Positions 20,945 to 32,099 are shown, counted from the stretch's first letter. The stretch is 64,000 nt of DNA from Elephas maximus indicus (GCF_024166365.1 NC_064831.1:54065768-54129767), one strand, 5' to 3'. The notes: a model not told the origin generated them from the letters alone. Program-made: numbers and translations.

Positions 20945-21560
20945 CTTGCCTAAGATTATAAGTGGGGAGCATTTTAAAAATGACAGATTCTCCAGACAAA
21001 TCTCAGAAAAGGAATATAGTAATATGACAAAACCCACAAACTCTCTCATAAGATAGATGCAAATTAAAATTATGCCAAGACACCATTTTTCACATTATTA
21101 TATTAGCAAAAACCCAGAAGTTTGATAACACACTGTGTCAGTGAAGCTGATGAGAAAAAGGCACTCCCATCCTTTGCTGGTAGAAGTATAAATTGGTATA
21201 GCTCTTATAAAAAACAATTAGACCATATTTATAAAAATTTAAAGTGCACATGCCTTTTGGTCCAGTAATTCCACTTCTAGGAATTTATCCTCAGATACTA
21301 CTTAGACACATATAAAATGATATATGAACAAGGTTATTCATTATAGCACTGTTTGTAAAAGCGAAACAAACAACCTGAATATCTTCATTAGTGAAAAAAT
21401 GTCCTGTCACATCCATACAATGTACTACACAGCTGAAACTAAGAACGAGGAAGCTATTTACAAACCGATATGGAAAAAATTGGTATTGTTAAGTGAAAAA
21501 AGCAAGGTGCAGAGTAATATATAATATGCTACCATTTGTTTAAAAAGAGAGGGGGAAGAA
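20945..21560 (+). repeat. Old L1M-type remnant, 5' block
   Basis: Decayed L1 ORF2 end: AATTAAAATTATGCCAAGAC, CAGTAATTCCACTTCTAGGA and TTATTCATTATAGCACTGTT. Interrupted by an AfroSINE and resumes at 21751. Confidence 0.78.
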
Positions 21561-21580
21561 TACATATCTGTATGTATTAT

Positions 21581-21740
21581 GTGGTGGTGCAGTGGTTAAG
21601 AGCTCAGCTGCTAACCAAAAGGTTGGTAGTTCGAATCCACCAGCCGCTCCTTGGAAACCCTATGGGGCAGTTCTACTCTGTCCTATAGGGTTGCTATGAA
21701 TCAGAATCAACTTGATGGCAACGGGTTTGGTTTTTTGGCT
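21581..21740 (+). mobile_element. AfroSINE with perfect 10-bp target duplication
   Basis: Starts at GTGGTGGTGCAGTGG, slightly 5'-truncated, and ends GGGTTTGGTTTTTTGGCT. Identical TATGTATTAT repeats at 21571-21580 and 21741-21750 flank it. It matches the other copies closely, so it is among the younger SINEs here. Confidence 0.95.
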
Positions 21741-21750
21741 TATGTATTAT

Positions 21751-21960
21751 ATATTATTAAATATAATATATGCTCTTTCTTATATAATCTTATCTATATA
21801 TTTTTTATACCTATATATAAATCTCTAGAAAGATTCACAAGTAACTAATAATAGTGATTACTACTATTAGTTGAGGGTGGAGGGAGACTTTTCTCTCTAT
21901 ACTTTGAAATTTTTGAACTCTGAGAATGATGTTTCACCTATCCAGAAAATCAGCAAAAAT
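21751..21960 (+). repeat. Old L1M-type remnant, 3' block
   Basis: AT-rich continuation of the L1M copy at 20945-21560, ending near TTGAACTCTGAGAATGATGT. Confidence 0.5.
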
Positions 21961-22420
21961 CTTAGTGACAGATTCGTGTAACCCAATCCAGAATTTCAAA
22001 CCAGACTCTCAGGGTTGGGCCTGCATTTTTTTAAAGTTGCACATGAACCTCTCGGGGGAAGTATGGCCTGAGTGAAGGGCCGCTTCCTGTGCAGCGCCAC
22101 CTGGTGGCCCGAGTCAGACAAGCCTCCGAGCCTCTGAAAAATCAGTGGGGATGCTCAGCAGTTGGAGAGAAGGACCAACCGGCAGCATGAGACTGCACCC
22201 ACAAGCTGGGTGGGGGCGGCCCCAGCAGACTCATGGTCTGCCTAGAGTCAGTGGCACCCTCCAGGCTGCCTGAGTCCCAGCTGGAACAAGGCGTAGCTGG
22301 AGAGCAACCAGCTCTGTACCATGCCTATCCTCTGAGTGTGTCTGTCTTGGTGCCTCTAGCAGAGTTCCCAAACCACTGTGTCTCAAGGAGCCACTCAGGG
22401 GCACCCTGCAGGAGCATGCA
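21961..22420. other. No recognised feature (intergenic)
   Basis: Includes a modestly GC-rich patch (22080-22260). No exon or repeat is recognised. Confidence 0.4.
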
Positions 22421-22424
22421 ACAC

Positions 22425-22620
22425 ATGGGCTTTAGAGTTAGACCGGGGTTCAAATCCTGGCTCTACCATCTACTAGCCTTGTTACCTCATGCAACTTAAC
22501 CTCCTGTGTCCTCCATTTTTTTATCTGCAGAATGGGGATAACTGTAAGTCAGATATCGTCTGTGCACAAACCTAGAACAATGCCTATGCACTGCAGGGAC
22601 TTGATAAATGTTAGTTCTCT
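22425..22620 (+). repeat. MIR SINE remnant
   Basis: GGGTTCAAATCCTGGCTCTA, CCATCTACTAGCCTTGTTAC and TCTGCAGAATGGGGATAACT match the MIR core in order. Confidence 0.85.
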
Positions 22621-22818
22621 TCTCTTCTGTTACTTCTAGATAACTTCGTTGTGGAAAAATAGAGGAAACTCCTCTGGTCCAAAAATGAGTAGACTGGCTC
22701 CTATGGCCACAGTGGACCCAAGCATTGGGAAGACTGAAGAAGAAGAAATCTAAATACTTCTGGTGTTTCTAAACCTTCTTCCTCCTTTCTTCCACCTTCT
22801 TGCTTACTCTTTAGCTAC

Positions 22819-23406
22819 TGTCTTGGTTATCTAGTGGTACTATACCAGAAATATCATAAGTGGATGACTTTAACAAACAGAAATTTATTCTCTCACAGTT
22901 CAGTAGGATAGAAGTCCAAATTTAGGGTGCCAGCTCCAGGGGAAGGTCCTTGTCTCCTTTCAAAATCTGTGGGCCTGGCATTCCTTGGAGATCTCCATGT
23001 GTCTTGGGATCCATCTTTCCTTGGGAGGTTCTCCATGCAGGGACCCCGGATCCAAAGGATACGCTCCACTCCCAGCTCTTCTTTCTTGATGATAGGAGAT
23101 CCCACTCTCTGCTTGCTTTTCTCTCCTTTTATTTCTCATAAGATAGAAGGTGATGCAGGCCACACTGCAGGGAAACTTCCCTTATATCAGATCAGGGTTG
23201 TGACCTGTTTAAGGGTGTTGCATCCCACCCTAATCCTCTTTAACATAATCTAACCTTATCTCATCAAGCACAGGCAGAGATTAGGATTTACAACACATAG
23301 GGCAATTTCATCCGATAACAAAATGGAGGGCAACCACACAACACTGGGAATCACCGTCTAGCCGAGGTGATATGTATTTTGGGGGGACATAATTCAATCC
23401 ATGACA
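22819..23406 (-). mobile_element. MaLR-type solo LTR
   Basis: Same family as 4836-5341. On the minus strand it starts TGTCATGGATTGAATTATGT and ends ATAACCAAGACA. Flanking 5-mers GCTAC and GTTGC match poorly, consistent with age. It is about 80 bp longer than its relative because of an internal segment around 23155-23280. Confidence 0.82.
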
Positions 23407-23409
23407 GTT

Positions 23410-24060
23410 GCCAAAGAAAACCCCCAGGACTGGCTGAGGCAAGAGGTGAGCTGAAAAGTGGCCGTACTTCCCACAGGCAAGGTCAGGCTCAGTTCTGGTC
23501 GTGCCACTCTGGGCCTGGTTCTCCATCGCCAGTCTCCTCTGGCCAAGGAGCAAGACCTAGTCCCTGCCCTCAGGAAGCATGTAGTCTAGGGAGACAGCTG
23601 AACAGAGCAGAAGTCACAGTGAATATGCAGGGCACCCAGAGAGGCACTGACAAAGCTACTAAGGTGACTACCTGCTCTTTTGGGTTATGTCACTTTTTCT
23701 AGAAGCTCCTGATAAAATGCAGCTAAAAGCCCATTAGTCCCTCACCGCTTAGCTCAGATTAGCATCCTGGCTTCCCTCTTAGACCTTCTTAAAGATGGAG
23801 AGGGAGATAAGGCATTAGGCTGCAGAATTTTTGTTGGAGGCTGTGGCAGGGACAGTCCAGAGGATGGGGCAAAGTGGGGACAGTCCTGGGAGGGGTGATG
23901 ACTGGGTTCAAGGTCATCTGGCAGAGAAAAGACTCCAGTTTGGCCAGGAAGAGACTCACAAGAAAAAATTGGAAAACTCTGAAGTCATCTGTGTCACAGT
24001 CTACCCTGGCATGCTCTTCACGCGCAGCAGAGGACCTCTGAGAATTCAGGCGCCGAGAGC
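23410..24060. other. No recognised feature (intergenic)
   Basis: Unique-looking sequence. A 124-codon minus-strand open frame crosses it and the tandem repeat that follows, and it shows no recognised motif. Confidence 0.4.
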
Positions 24061-24073
24061 CCAGGATCTGACT

Positions 24074-24175
24074 CACACCTGACTCACAGTTGAGGACAGC
24101 GAGGACCAGCAAGGGGTAGAGGGCACCACCTGTCTCACAGGTGAGGACAGTGAGGACCAGCAAGGGGTAGAGGGC
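24074..24175 (+). repeat. 51-bp direct tandem duplication
   Basis: Two adjacent units share GAGGACCAGCAAGGGGTAGA and most of the remaining bases at a constant offset of 51. A simple local duplication. Confidence 0.9.
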
Positions 24176-24234
24176 CTGAATGAATGACCTTGATCTGGAA
24201 CTTGAGTCTCCTGAGCCCTACTGAGTGATGGAAA

Positions 24235-24425
24235 GCACTTAGGCTTTGGAGTCAGATAGAAGTGGATTTGAAGCCAAATTCACCTATTCGTTTGCTAGAT
24301 GTATGGTTAGAAAAATCATTCGCTGCTCTGAGCCTCAGTTTCCTTCATCTGTAAAACAGAGACAGTAGCTCTTTCTCAGGGTTGCTGTGAGGACTGGAGA
24401 TACGGTAGGCACATGGTAAGCGAGG
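24235..24425 (+). repeat. MIR SINE remnant
   Basis: GGCTTTGGAGTCAGATAGAA, TGAGCCTCAGTTTCCTTCAT and GGGTTGCTGTGAGGACTGGA are collinear with the MIR consensus. Confidence 0.88.
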
Positions 24426-24925
24426 ACCACTATGATCATTGCTTCTACCCCAAACTGAAGCCGCCGCAGACTGGCAGGAAGAGGGCTGGCTGCCTCAGCT
24501 CACTGGCCCAGCTGCTTTGCACTTGTGGTGTCCATGGTGGAGGAGAAGGTTCTGTTTGGAGGGGCCAGGCATGCAGAAAGCAGACTGAACCTTGCATGTG
24601 GGCAGTGAGGCTTCCCAACTAGTCTCAGCTTGAAAAGCACATAGACTGTGGGGGCCATACGTCCAGCCCACAGCGTGAAAACGCAGAGGGGAAAAACCAA
24701 GAGCTAAGGCCCCTTGTTCATATTAAGTTACTAACACTGACCCCAAAGACAACCTGGCAATCATATGCTTTATCGTCACAAGAGTGGTTGCAGAGGCAGA
24801 AATACTACAGGTAGTCTCTCCTCTCCATTCCCTGTTGCCCCACTTTCCTCATTCATATGTTTATTTTCATCCTTTTACTGTATGACTTCAGCGATAAGGA
24901 GACGGTTGTGGTAGCAGACATTTTC
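24426..24925. other. No recognised feature (intergenic)
   Basis: No gene or repeat that I can support. Confidence 0.4.
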
Positions 24926-24929
24926 TGAG

Positions 24930-25130
24930 TGCAATGTACCAGGCACTTAGCCTATTTCACTTAATCCTCACAGCAGCCCTGCAAGGAACATACTATTGTC
25001 CCCATTTTTCAAGAGAGAAAACAGAGACTCAGGTATACTTCTTTGCCCAAAGCCACTCAGCCAGAAGATGCCAGAGCTGGGATTCTTATCCAGAGTTCTG
25101 GCCTGACTCCAAAGCCAGTGTTGCCATGGC
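24930..25130 (-). repeat. MIR SINE remnant
   Basis: CACTTAATCCTCACAGCAGC, CCCATTTTTCAAGAGAGAAA and CCAGAGCTGGGATTCTTATC are antisense MIR phrases. Confidence 0.85.
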
Positions 25131-25493
25131 GGAGGCCAGCACTGTTGCCTGGGCTTGAAAGCCACTTTCCAGGGAAGGAGTGTAGCTAAGGCAGGGCCTG
25201 TAGGTTCTGGAGGCTGTCACAGGACTAGCTCCTGGGCTGCTATGGCCGCATGCTGGGAGTAGAGCCTCATTGGAGCCGTGGAGAGCCTGGTCATGAGGCA
25301 ACTCTGAACAAGTAGAGGGCATGACTGCAGCAGAGCTTGATAAAGAGGAGGATCCAGAACAGCAGGAAAGGGGACAGGAACTGAGGGGGACATTAGGCCC
25401 ACCTCCCAACATCGATTTTCCCATCTCTTGGCAATGACCTCAGTTTGCCTCCTAGTGGCTGGCTCCACTCTATTCTCTGAGGCCCTGGGTCTC

Positions 25494-25695
25494 GTTGTTG
25501 TTAGGTGTCCTCGAGCCAATTCCTACTCATAGTGACCCCATGTGACAGAGTGGAACTACCCCATAGGATTTTCTTGGCTGTAATCTTTGCAGGAGCAGAT
25601 AGCCAGGTCTTTCTCTTGCAGAGCCTCTGGGTGGGTTTGAACCACCAACCTTTCTGTTAGCAGCAGAGCACTTGGCCATTGCACCACCAGAGCTC
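25494..25695 (-). mobile_element. AfroSINE (long-body form)
   Basis: Plus-strand reading begins CGTTGTTGTTAGGTGTCCTC, an RTE-like (TTG)n end, and finishes at a TTGCACCACCAGAGCTC head. The B-box complement GGTTTGAACC lies near 25633. Confidence 0.9.
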
Positions 25696-25699
25696 ATTC

Positions 25700-26635
25700 T
25701 CTGGGTCTCAGGCCTAAGCAAATTCCATCCCCGGGCCCCCAGTATTGGTCCAGGGATGAGCATGCGAGATGAGACAAAGGTTTGCTGGGACCCTCAGAAA
25801 TAAGCTGTTCCACTTTCCTGAGAGAGCTTCTCTGGGTAACCTGTCTGGTGATTACACCTTAGTGAACATGATAAAGGCACTCCGACCATCCCTGGGTATG
25901 TGTGCTGTGGTGGGGGGGGGGGAGGATAAAGACAAATCAAGTTCTTTAAAAAAAAAAATTCAACCTGTAGGAAAGGCGAGAGGACACAGGGCCCTGAAAT
26001 CCCCTCACTGAGGCTGCTGGCTAAGGCGGTGAGCCCTGGGTGAGATGAGGGGAGTGGAGTAACAGACACCATGGCTGCTCCCCCTGTCCTGGCCCAGAGG
26101 AGTCACTTGGGCCCCCCAGCCAGGGTCCTGGGTATTTTCAGCCTCCAGCAGCATCAGCAGGGTCTGGGAGGCGTCAGCCATATTGTATTTCATGTGACTG
26201 AGGCACCGGGCCAGCGAGGTGGCCATGGGGAGCTGACCTTTCGCCCTTGATGTCGGCTTGGGCCCCACTTGCTTCTCTGGGCTCAGATGCTGGTCTCCAG
26301 AGCCAGGTCAGGGCAGAGGCAGGCAGGAAGGGCTCCCACCAGGTCTGACAACGACGGAAGCTGGTGATAATGGGGCGGGCAAATTCAGCAGCCACTGGAG
26401 TGCTAGAGAAGGCGGCTTAGGGCCCTCAGAAGCTCTACCCTTCGTCCATTCTCCCTTAGACATCCAGAGCACTGCTTCTTTCTGGGCACTGCACTGTGGT
26501 AGGGTGACCAACTATCCCAGTTTGCCCTGGACTCCCCTGGTTTTAGCACTTAAAGCTCCCTGTCCCAGGAACCCTTCACTCCTGGGCAAACTGGGATGAC
26601 TGGTCATCTCGTTGGGAGTGTTCTTGATGATACTA
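25700..26635. other. No recognised feature (intergenic); short poly-G tract
   Basis: GC-moderate sequence with a G11 run near 25911-25922 and an A run near 25951. Open frames of up to 113 codons lack similarity to known families. Confidence 0.4.
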
Positions 26636-26639
26636 CGCA

Positions 26640-26785
26640 CCATCCTCACATCCATCCTCCAGGTGCGATCCTGTTTGTTAGATGCAGAAACTGAAGCCTA
26701 GGAAAGGCAAGACCCTTACCCAGGTTCACCCAGCTAGAAGGTGAGGAGCCGACATTGGAACCCAAATCTGTCTGATCCTTCTCAC
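26640..26785 (-). repeat. MIR SINE remnant
   Basis: TTAGATGCAGAAACTGAAGC and CACCCAGCTAGAAGGTGAGG are antisense MIR core. Confidence 0.75.
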
Positions 26786-26914
26786 CCTCCGTCCCGGTCA
26801 GGCTCACCTCCTCTCTCATTCAGGTGATTCCAAGACCCCTAACTTCTTTCCCTCCTCCAGGCACCCCTACCTCATCTATCTTCCCCTCACTGTCAGGCTT
26901 ATTTTTCTAAGGCA

Positions 26915-27140
26915 ATGCATCAGAATGCTCTGGAGAACTTGTTAAAGTACAGATGCTGGGCCCAGCCCCAGAGTTTCTAACACACATGGGGTCACCGTCA
27001 ATCAGAATCACCTCAAATGCCACTGGTTTGCTTAGGTCTGGGATGTGACCTAAGAATTTACATTTCTGATACATCCTTAGGTGATGCTGCTGCTGCTGAC
27101 CTGGTCTCCACACCCGAGAACCTCTGCTCTCAGCTACAGC
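26915..27140. repeat. MER5-like hAT MITE remnant
   Basis: GCATCAGAATGCTCTGGAGA, GTTAAAGTACAGATGCTGGG and AAGAATTTACATTTCTGATA follow the MER5A order. It is interrupted by a headless SINE tail at 26980-27035. Confidence 0.7.
26980..27035 (+). mobile_element. Tail-only AfroSINE fragment
   Basis: ACACACATGGGGTCACCGTC followed by CAGAATCACCTCAAATGCCA and CTGGTTTG is the last 55 bases of a SINE with no head. Confidence 0.65.
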
Positions 27141-27169
27141 TCTTATAGTCTCATGAAGCATATGAGCCA

Positions 27170-27545
27170 TGAAGCCTGGGCGAACTCACAAAATTTTGGC
27201 CCTGAGATAATCTTTATACCATAAGCCAAAAATATCCCCTGAAATCTTCTTTAAATCAAACAATAGTTTAGCTTAATAAGTACAGAATGTCTGCCTTGAG
27301 CACTGTGGTCTTTTAAAGAACTATCCGTACGGGATCAAACTGACAACAGCAATTTGAAAAAGTTAGATAGGAAGCTTAGGCGGCAGTGAGTTTATGTTAA
27401 CGGTGGGGGAACAATTTGGAAAAGGAGGGTGAGAATGGCTGCATGACTTGAAGAATGTCATCCGTGTTACTGTATTGTACATGTAGAAAATGTTGATTTG
27501 GTGTATGTTCAACAACAACAAGAACAAAAATAAAATAAATTATTT
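27170..27545 (+). mobile_element. L1 3' end (older subfamily C)
   Basis: Ends ACAAAAATAAAATAAATTA. It is collinear with the block at 35583-36037: shared TTTAGCTTAATAAGTACAG-type, GGGTGAGAATGGCTGC and TTGTACATGTAGAAAATGTT segments. 5'-truncated and non-coding. Confidence 0.75.
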
Positions 27546-27599
27546 TTTACCAACAGCATATAGGCCTCCACAGAGCTCACTGGGTTCAAGCTCCTTTGA

Positions 27600-27840
27600 G
27601 GAGCCCCCAAACCCCACGACTCTGTCTCCACACTGGCTTCTACCAGGCTCCTCCACATTCTCAGGAAATGCCCTGCTTCCTCCCACCTCTGAGTCTTTGC
27701 TCAAGCTGTCTCTGGCCTCTACTCCACAGCCCCTCCACATAGACAAATCCTCTTCTCCTTTGAGCCTGTCTCAATGCCACTGCCTCCAGATGCCGGCCTC
27801 ACACCATCCGTCAGAATGAAGGATTCCTTCCTCAGCTTGT
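27600..27840 (+). repeat. L2 LINE remnant (tentative)
   Basis: CTGAGTCTTTGCTCAAGCTG and CCCTGCTTCCTCCCACC are L2-like, but the similarity is patchy. Confidence 0.45.
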
Positions 27841-27869
27841 AGCGTAGCCCCTGTTTCATCTTGCCCTGC

Positions 27870-28555
27870 ATAATGGGTTAGCTGTCCCTGTCACTGAAAT
27901 GTGGATTCCTTATCTTTTGCATATTTGTATAAATGTCTAGTGGACCAATGTGACCTCAGAAGACAGGACCAGGAGGAAGGATGGATCGATCTTTGAGAGG
28001 CTCAACCTAAGAAAGAACTTGGGAACGGTTTGATGCCAGCTCTTAAGGGTCCTCTGGGAGATCATGGGCTCCTTCTCACCCCTGGCATGTGAGTATATCA
28101 CCAAGGTCATCTCAGCGGGGTTGGATGAACATCTACAAAGTTGCTGAAGCCCTCGTTAGACCGGGTGCTGACCGCTCAACCTCTCTCTGAGGAGTACTTG
28201 AGCTCAGCAAACCCACTTCCTTGCACTCCACAACCACAAAAGCCCATGAGCTGGCTGAACCTTACTGGAGACGAGTGATCATAAGCAAGCATGGTGTTTT
28301 GTCAGTGGCCTTCACTTTATGAATCCCAGGAGTGACCAGTGGTGATGCCCCTTGCTCCAGGCCCAGCCTACCTGCCCCCTCTGACTACTGCCTCCCCAGA
28401 AGGACCAATCCCACCTTGGTGTGCTCATACTACTTCCCTCACTCATCCATTCCTCTGCCTCCTACTTCAAGGGGCTGGAGGAAGCAGCTTATCTATGGCT
28501 TTGTCCCCAGTCTAGGCTTCTTGGCAACAGGAATGTACTCCCTCTATACTCCAAT
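27870..28555. other. No recognised feature (intergenic)
   Basis: Unique-looking sequence with no gene or repeat recognised. Confidence 0.4.
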
Positions 28556-28560
28556 GTCTG

Positions 28561-28768
28561 GAGTCCCTGGGTGGTGCAAACACTTAATGCACTCAGGTGC
28601 TAAAGGGAAGGTTGGAGGTTTGAGTCTACCCTGAGGCACCTCAGAAGAAAGGCCTGGCAATCTACTTCTGAAAAATCAGCTATTAAAAACCCTATGGAGC
28701 ACAGTTTACTCTGACACACATGGGGTCATCATAAGTTGGAATTGACTTGAAAGCAACTGGCTTGTTTT
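28561..28768 (+). mobile_element. AfroSINE (diverged, long-body form)
   Basis: Drifted head GAGTCCCTGGGTGGTGCAAA, body GGCCTGGCAATCTACTTCTG, and tail CATAAGTTGGAATTGACTTG. It abuts an L1 tail. Confidence 0.85.
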
Positions 28769-29130
28769 TTTTTCCCCTCATTGTACTTTAGATGAAGGTT
28801 TACAGAGCAAACTAGCTTCTCATTAAACAATTAATACATATATTGTTTTGTGACATCGGTTGCCAACCCCATGACACATCAATACTCTCTCCTTCTCGAC
28901 CTTGAGTTCCCTGTTACCAGCTTTCCTGTCCCCTCCTGCCTTCCAGTCCTTGCCCCTGGGTTGGTGTGCCCCTTTGGTCTCGTTTTGTTTCATGCGCCTG
29001 TACAATCTTTGGCTGAAGGGTGAACCTCAGGAGTGACTTCATTACTGGGCCAAGGGGTGTCCGGGGGCCATACTATAGGGGTTTCCCCAGCCTCTATCAG
29101 ACCAGTAAGTCTGGTCTTTTGGGCTTGGTT
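28769..29130 (-). mobile_element. 5'-truncated L1 3' UTR (subfamily B)
   Basis: Begins with T-rich sequence then ATTGTACTTTAGATGAAGGT. It is collinear with 41931-42590 in the same orientation and with the reverse of 36050-36746. It lacks the upstream half of the 3' UTR. Confidence 0.85.
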
Positions 29131-30000
29131 TTGTTTTATGCTCAATGTCTAGGACCATGCCAGGACCCACGCAAAAATACAGACAGACAGGCACGCATGC
29201 ATCTCCCTTCCATGCCCTGGTTGAACCCTTTCATCCTCCATTGTATCCTGCCAGGCACACACCAGTGGGCACGTGACCTCTTGCCCTTCTCAACCTTCTC
29301 TTATGAAAGAACCTGTGAAATCTGTTACAACTGAGGAGACTGTCATCCCTGGGGGAAATTATATTGTTTAAATTAGACAGTTTAAATGACTCACTTGACT
29401 GCACTATGGCTAAGTATACTGTGTATGGTGCTTTTTATTTGTTGGTCAGTTGGTTTGGGTCAGGGAGAAGAACTGTTTCCCAGAGTATGGACTCTCTCTC
29501 CTTGGTGGGGCCTACCAGGTCAGCACTGATCATAAGAGTCTGGAGAGGTCTGCACTTTATACCATTCAAGATCTGCACCAGCTCCCTCTTCCACCAGGAA
29601 ATGTCTCATCAGCCAGTTTCAAAGCCAACAGCTTGGTTATTGAACGGCCTGAGAAAGCCATGACCCAGGGGACCAGCTGGGGAATGCCTGGGCTTCAGCT
29701 GTCCTTCTGACAACCTCTAGGTCTCATGAGCTCTCTGACTTCCACTCCTTCCCCGGGCTGTCTGAGGTCACAACCTTCTGAAAGACTGCAAGGTCAGCCA
29801 GCCTGTCTGAAATTTCCCTTCCGTGTGTGTGAAAAGAGATATATCCGACTGTGAGCACACAGCCCATGTCCTTATGACTCAGCAAATGCGGCTGCTCTGA
29901 AACCCATCCCCTGGAGAGTCAGGCAGACCAGCCCCAGAGGTCTGACAGCATTAGAACAGACACTGCAAACCCAGAGCCCAGAGGCACTTTCTCAACGAGA
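29131..30000. other. No recognised feature (intergenic)
   Basis: No gene or repeat that I can support between the L1 fragment and the minisatellite. Confidence 0.4.
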
Positions 30001-30422
30001 CACACAGTCAGATGCACACACAGAGATATCCAGATATACCCAGAAGCCCAGATACATACACACAGACAGACGCACACACACATAAACGAAGACACACACA
30101 CACACAAAGACCCCCAGACACCAGACAAATAGATACACACACAGAGAGATGCCCAGACACCAGACAATAGACAGATATACACACAGAGACACCCAGACAC
30201 CAGACAAAGAGATACACACACAGAGACACCCAGACACCAGACAAATAACATGCACACAGAGATGCCTAGACATCCGACAGACAGACACACCCACAGCCAG
30301 AAACACAGATGCACACACATAGATGCCCAGACACATAGCCAAAGGTGCACATACAAAACAAAGACAGACACAGAGACACTTAGACACATTCATTCAGAAA
30401 GGCACACGCACAGACACCCAGA
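30000..30422 (+). repeat. CA/GA-rich tandem repeat, ~39-bp period
   Basis: The phrase CCAGACACCAGACAA recurs at 30114, 30153, 30193 and 30230, giving periods of 39, 40 and 37 bases. It is embedded in CACACAGAGA-type filler that extends to about 30420. Long open frames on both strands here (up to 156 codons) are products of the repeat. Confidence 0.85.
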
Positions 30423-30684
30423 CACAGTCAGAGGCGCACACCTGGACACACAGCTAGATTTACAGAGCCAGGCACATACACCCAGACACAGTCAGAGGAG
30501 CACACCCGGCCACACACAGCTAGATCTACAGAGCCAGGCACATACACCCAGACACAGTCAGAGGCGCACACCTGGACACACACAGCTAGATCTACAGAGC
30601 CAGGCACATACACCCGGACACAGTCAGAGGCGCATACCCGGACACACACAGCTAGATCTACAGAGCCAGGCACATACACCCAGA
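30423..30684 (+). repeat. 66-bp minisatellite, four copies
   Basis: Units starting CACAGTCAGAGG occur at 30423, 30487, 30553 and 30619, so the period is 64, 66 and 66. Each holds ACAGAGCCAGGCACATACAC. Because 66 is a multiple of three, both strands stay open and translate to a 22-residue periodic peptide. I treat that as a by-product of the repeat, not a gene. Confidence 0.93.
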
Positions 30685-31039
30685 CACACAATCAGAAATG
30701 CACACACAGAAACACCTCTGCCCACACACCCTCCTCCAAAGGACTCAGCCAGAGTCAGAGGTATTATCTACACCTGACCTTGAATGCCTCTGCCCAGCCC
30801 AACAGGTGGCCACTGGGCCCCCTGGTAGGACCCCTGGTTCTCCAACCTGGCACCAGGGCCACAATGGCTACAGGAAGGAAAGATGGTAGGATTGCTAATT
30901 CACCAGCCTAGTTAACACCCAGAAAGGAAATCTCACTCCTTCATTTATTTGGTAGCTTTCAAAAGCCCAGTCATGGGAAGATCTAAGGACAAGCAGCCAG
31001 AGTACTAACCTATCCTTTTTTTTTCTCTTATCAGAGGTT

Positions 31040-31103
31040 TACTCATCCTTTAAAGCCAGAGTAAATGCCACTTCGTCCATGCAGTCTTCCAGATTCCCCA
31101 GCA
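31040..31103 (+). repeat. L2 LINE remnant, short
   Basis: CTCATCCTTTAAAGCCAGAG and TGCCACTTCGTCCATGCAGT are L2 3' phrases. Confidence 0.5.
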
Positions 31104-31118
31104 GAAATAATGGCTTCT

Positions 31119-31179
31119 ACTGACTTGATTCGTAAACTTTCACTTAAAGCACAATAAAATTTTTAAAAAGAGGAAGAAA
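31119..31179 (+). mobile_element. Tail-only L1 insertion (61 bp)
   Basis: ACTGACTTGATTCGTAAACT through AAGCACAATAAAATTTTTAA is only the last 60 bases of an L1. Flanking GAAATAATGGCTTCT (31104-31118) and GAAATAGCAGCTTCT (31180-31194) match at 12 of 15, supporting a real insertion. Confidence 0.78.
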
Positions 31180-31194
31180 GAAATAGCAGCTTCT

Positions 31195-31600
31195 CCCGCA
31201 CATCTTGTTTCTGCTTCGCCTCTCTTTAGCTCTTATTCCTTTCTAGTTACTTTGCCTTCCCTGTCCACACATTAAATAATAAGCTCCGTGTCCTCCACAA
31301 GCCTAGCCAAAAGTCTGACACACAGTAGGCCAACATGAATGCACATGGACCTGAGCAAGTCCATGAGGGATGAGCGTGCTGGGACAGGGCGGCTGCCCGG
31401 TGCCTCGTTCTGGGAGCCCCGTTCTGGCGTCTTGACAGTCTGAGACCCTGCAGCTATCCTTGCCATTTTGGATAATACGAGAAAGGACAACTCATTCATT
31501 AATTCATTCCATACAGTCCTGCCCTCATGGGGCTTACAGTCCACCAGAGGAGACATACATCAAACACTCATGTGATTCTTAAAGTATTTCATTAAAATTT
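31195..31600. other. No recognised feature (intergenic)
   Basis: No gene or repeat recognised. Confidence 0.4.
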
Positions 31601-31609
31601 TTGTTGTTG

Positions 31610-31667
31610 AGAGACTGACTTGATTTGTAAACTTTCACTTAAAGCACAATAAAAAGTAAAAAAAAAG
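31610..31667 (+). mobile_element. Tail-only L1 inserted into a SINE (TTG)n tail
   Basis: GAGAGACTGACTTGATTTGT through GCACAATAAAAAGT plus poly-A. It starts at nearly the same L1 position as the copy at 31119. The flanks TTTTTGTTGTTG (left) and TTTGTTGTTG (right) are the (TTG)n end of the adjoining minus-strand SINE. Confidence 0.75.
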
Positions 31668-31862
31668 TTTGTTGTTGTTGTTGTTGGGTGCCATCAAATC
31701 GATTCCAACTCCTAGCAACCCCATGTGATAGAGTAGAACCGCCCCATAGGATTTTCTTGGCTGTAATTTGTACAGGAGCAGATCACCAGGTCTTTCTACA
31801 ATGGCGCTCCTGGGTGGGTTCCAACCGCCAACCTTTCTAACCGTTTTACCACCAGGGACCTC
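31668..31862 (-). mobile_element. AfroSINE with (TTG)n RTE-like end
   Basis: Plus-strand reading GTTGTTGTTGTTGTTGGGTG, then GATTCCAACTCCTAGCAACC, to a TTTTACCACCAGGGACC head. The tail repeat equals the (CAACAA) end of RTE elements. Confidence 0.88.
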
Positions 31863-32099
31863 AGTTACATAAAAAAAGCCAAGAACAGGCAAATACATAG
31901 AGTTCATTAGTGGGAGGGAGGGGGAAACGGGACCTATCTCTTATGGAGCACTGGATTTCTGTTTACAGTGACTGAAAAATCACATTGATTAAGGGTATGG
32001 TTACACAACCAATTAATGTAATTACTGTCAATAAGTTGTACACTTGGCAAAAGTTGTGTGATAGATATATTTCTAACAATGACGAAATACATAAATAGC

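Noticed and set aside
30000..30684. CRISPR-like array
   Set aside because: Repeats are contiguous and degenerate with no unique spacers, in a mammalian genome. A minisatellite.
29919..30777. Long open frames on both strands (133-175 codons)
   Set aside because: Products of the tandem repeats whose period is compatible with an open frame; low-complexity translations.
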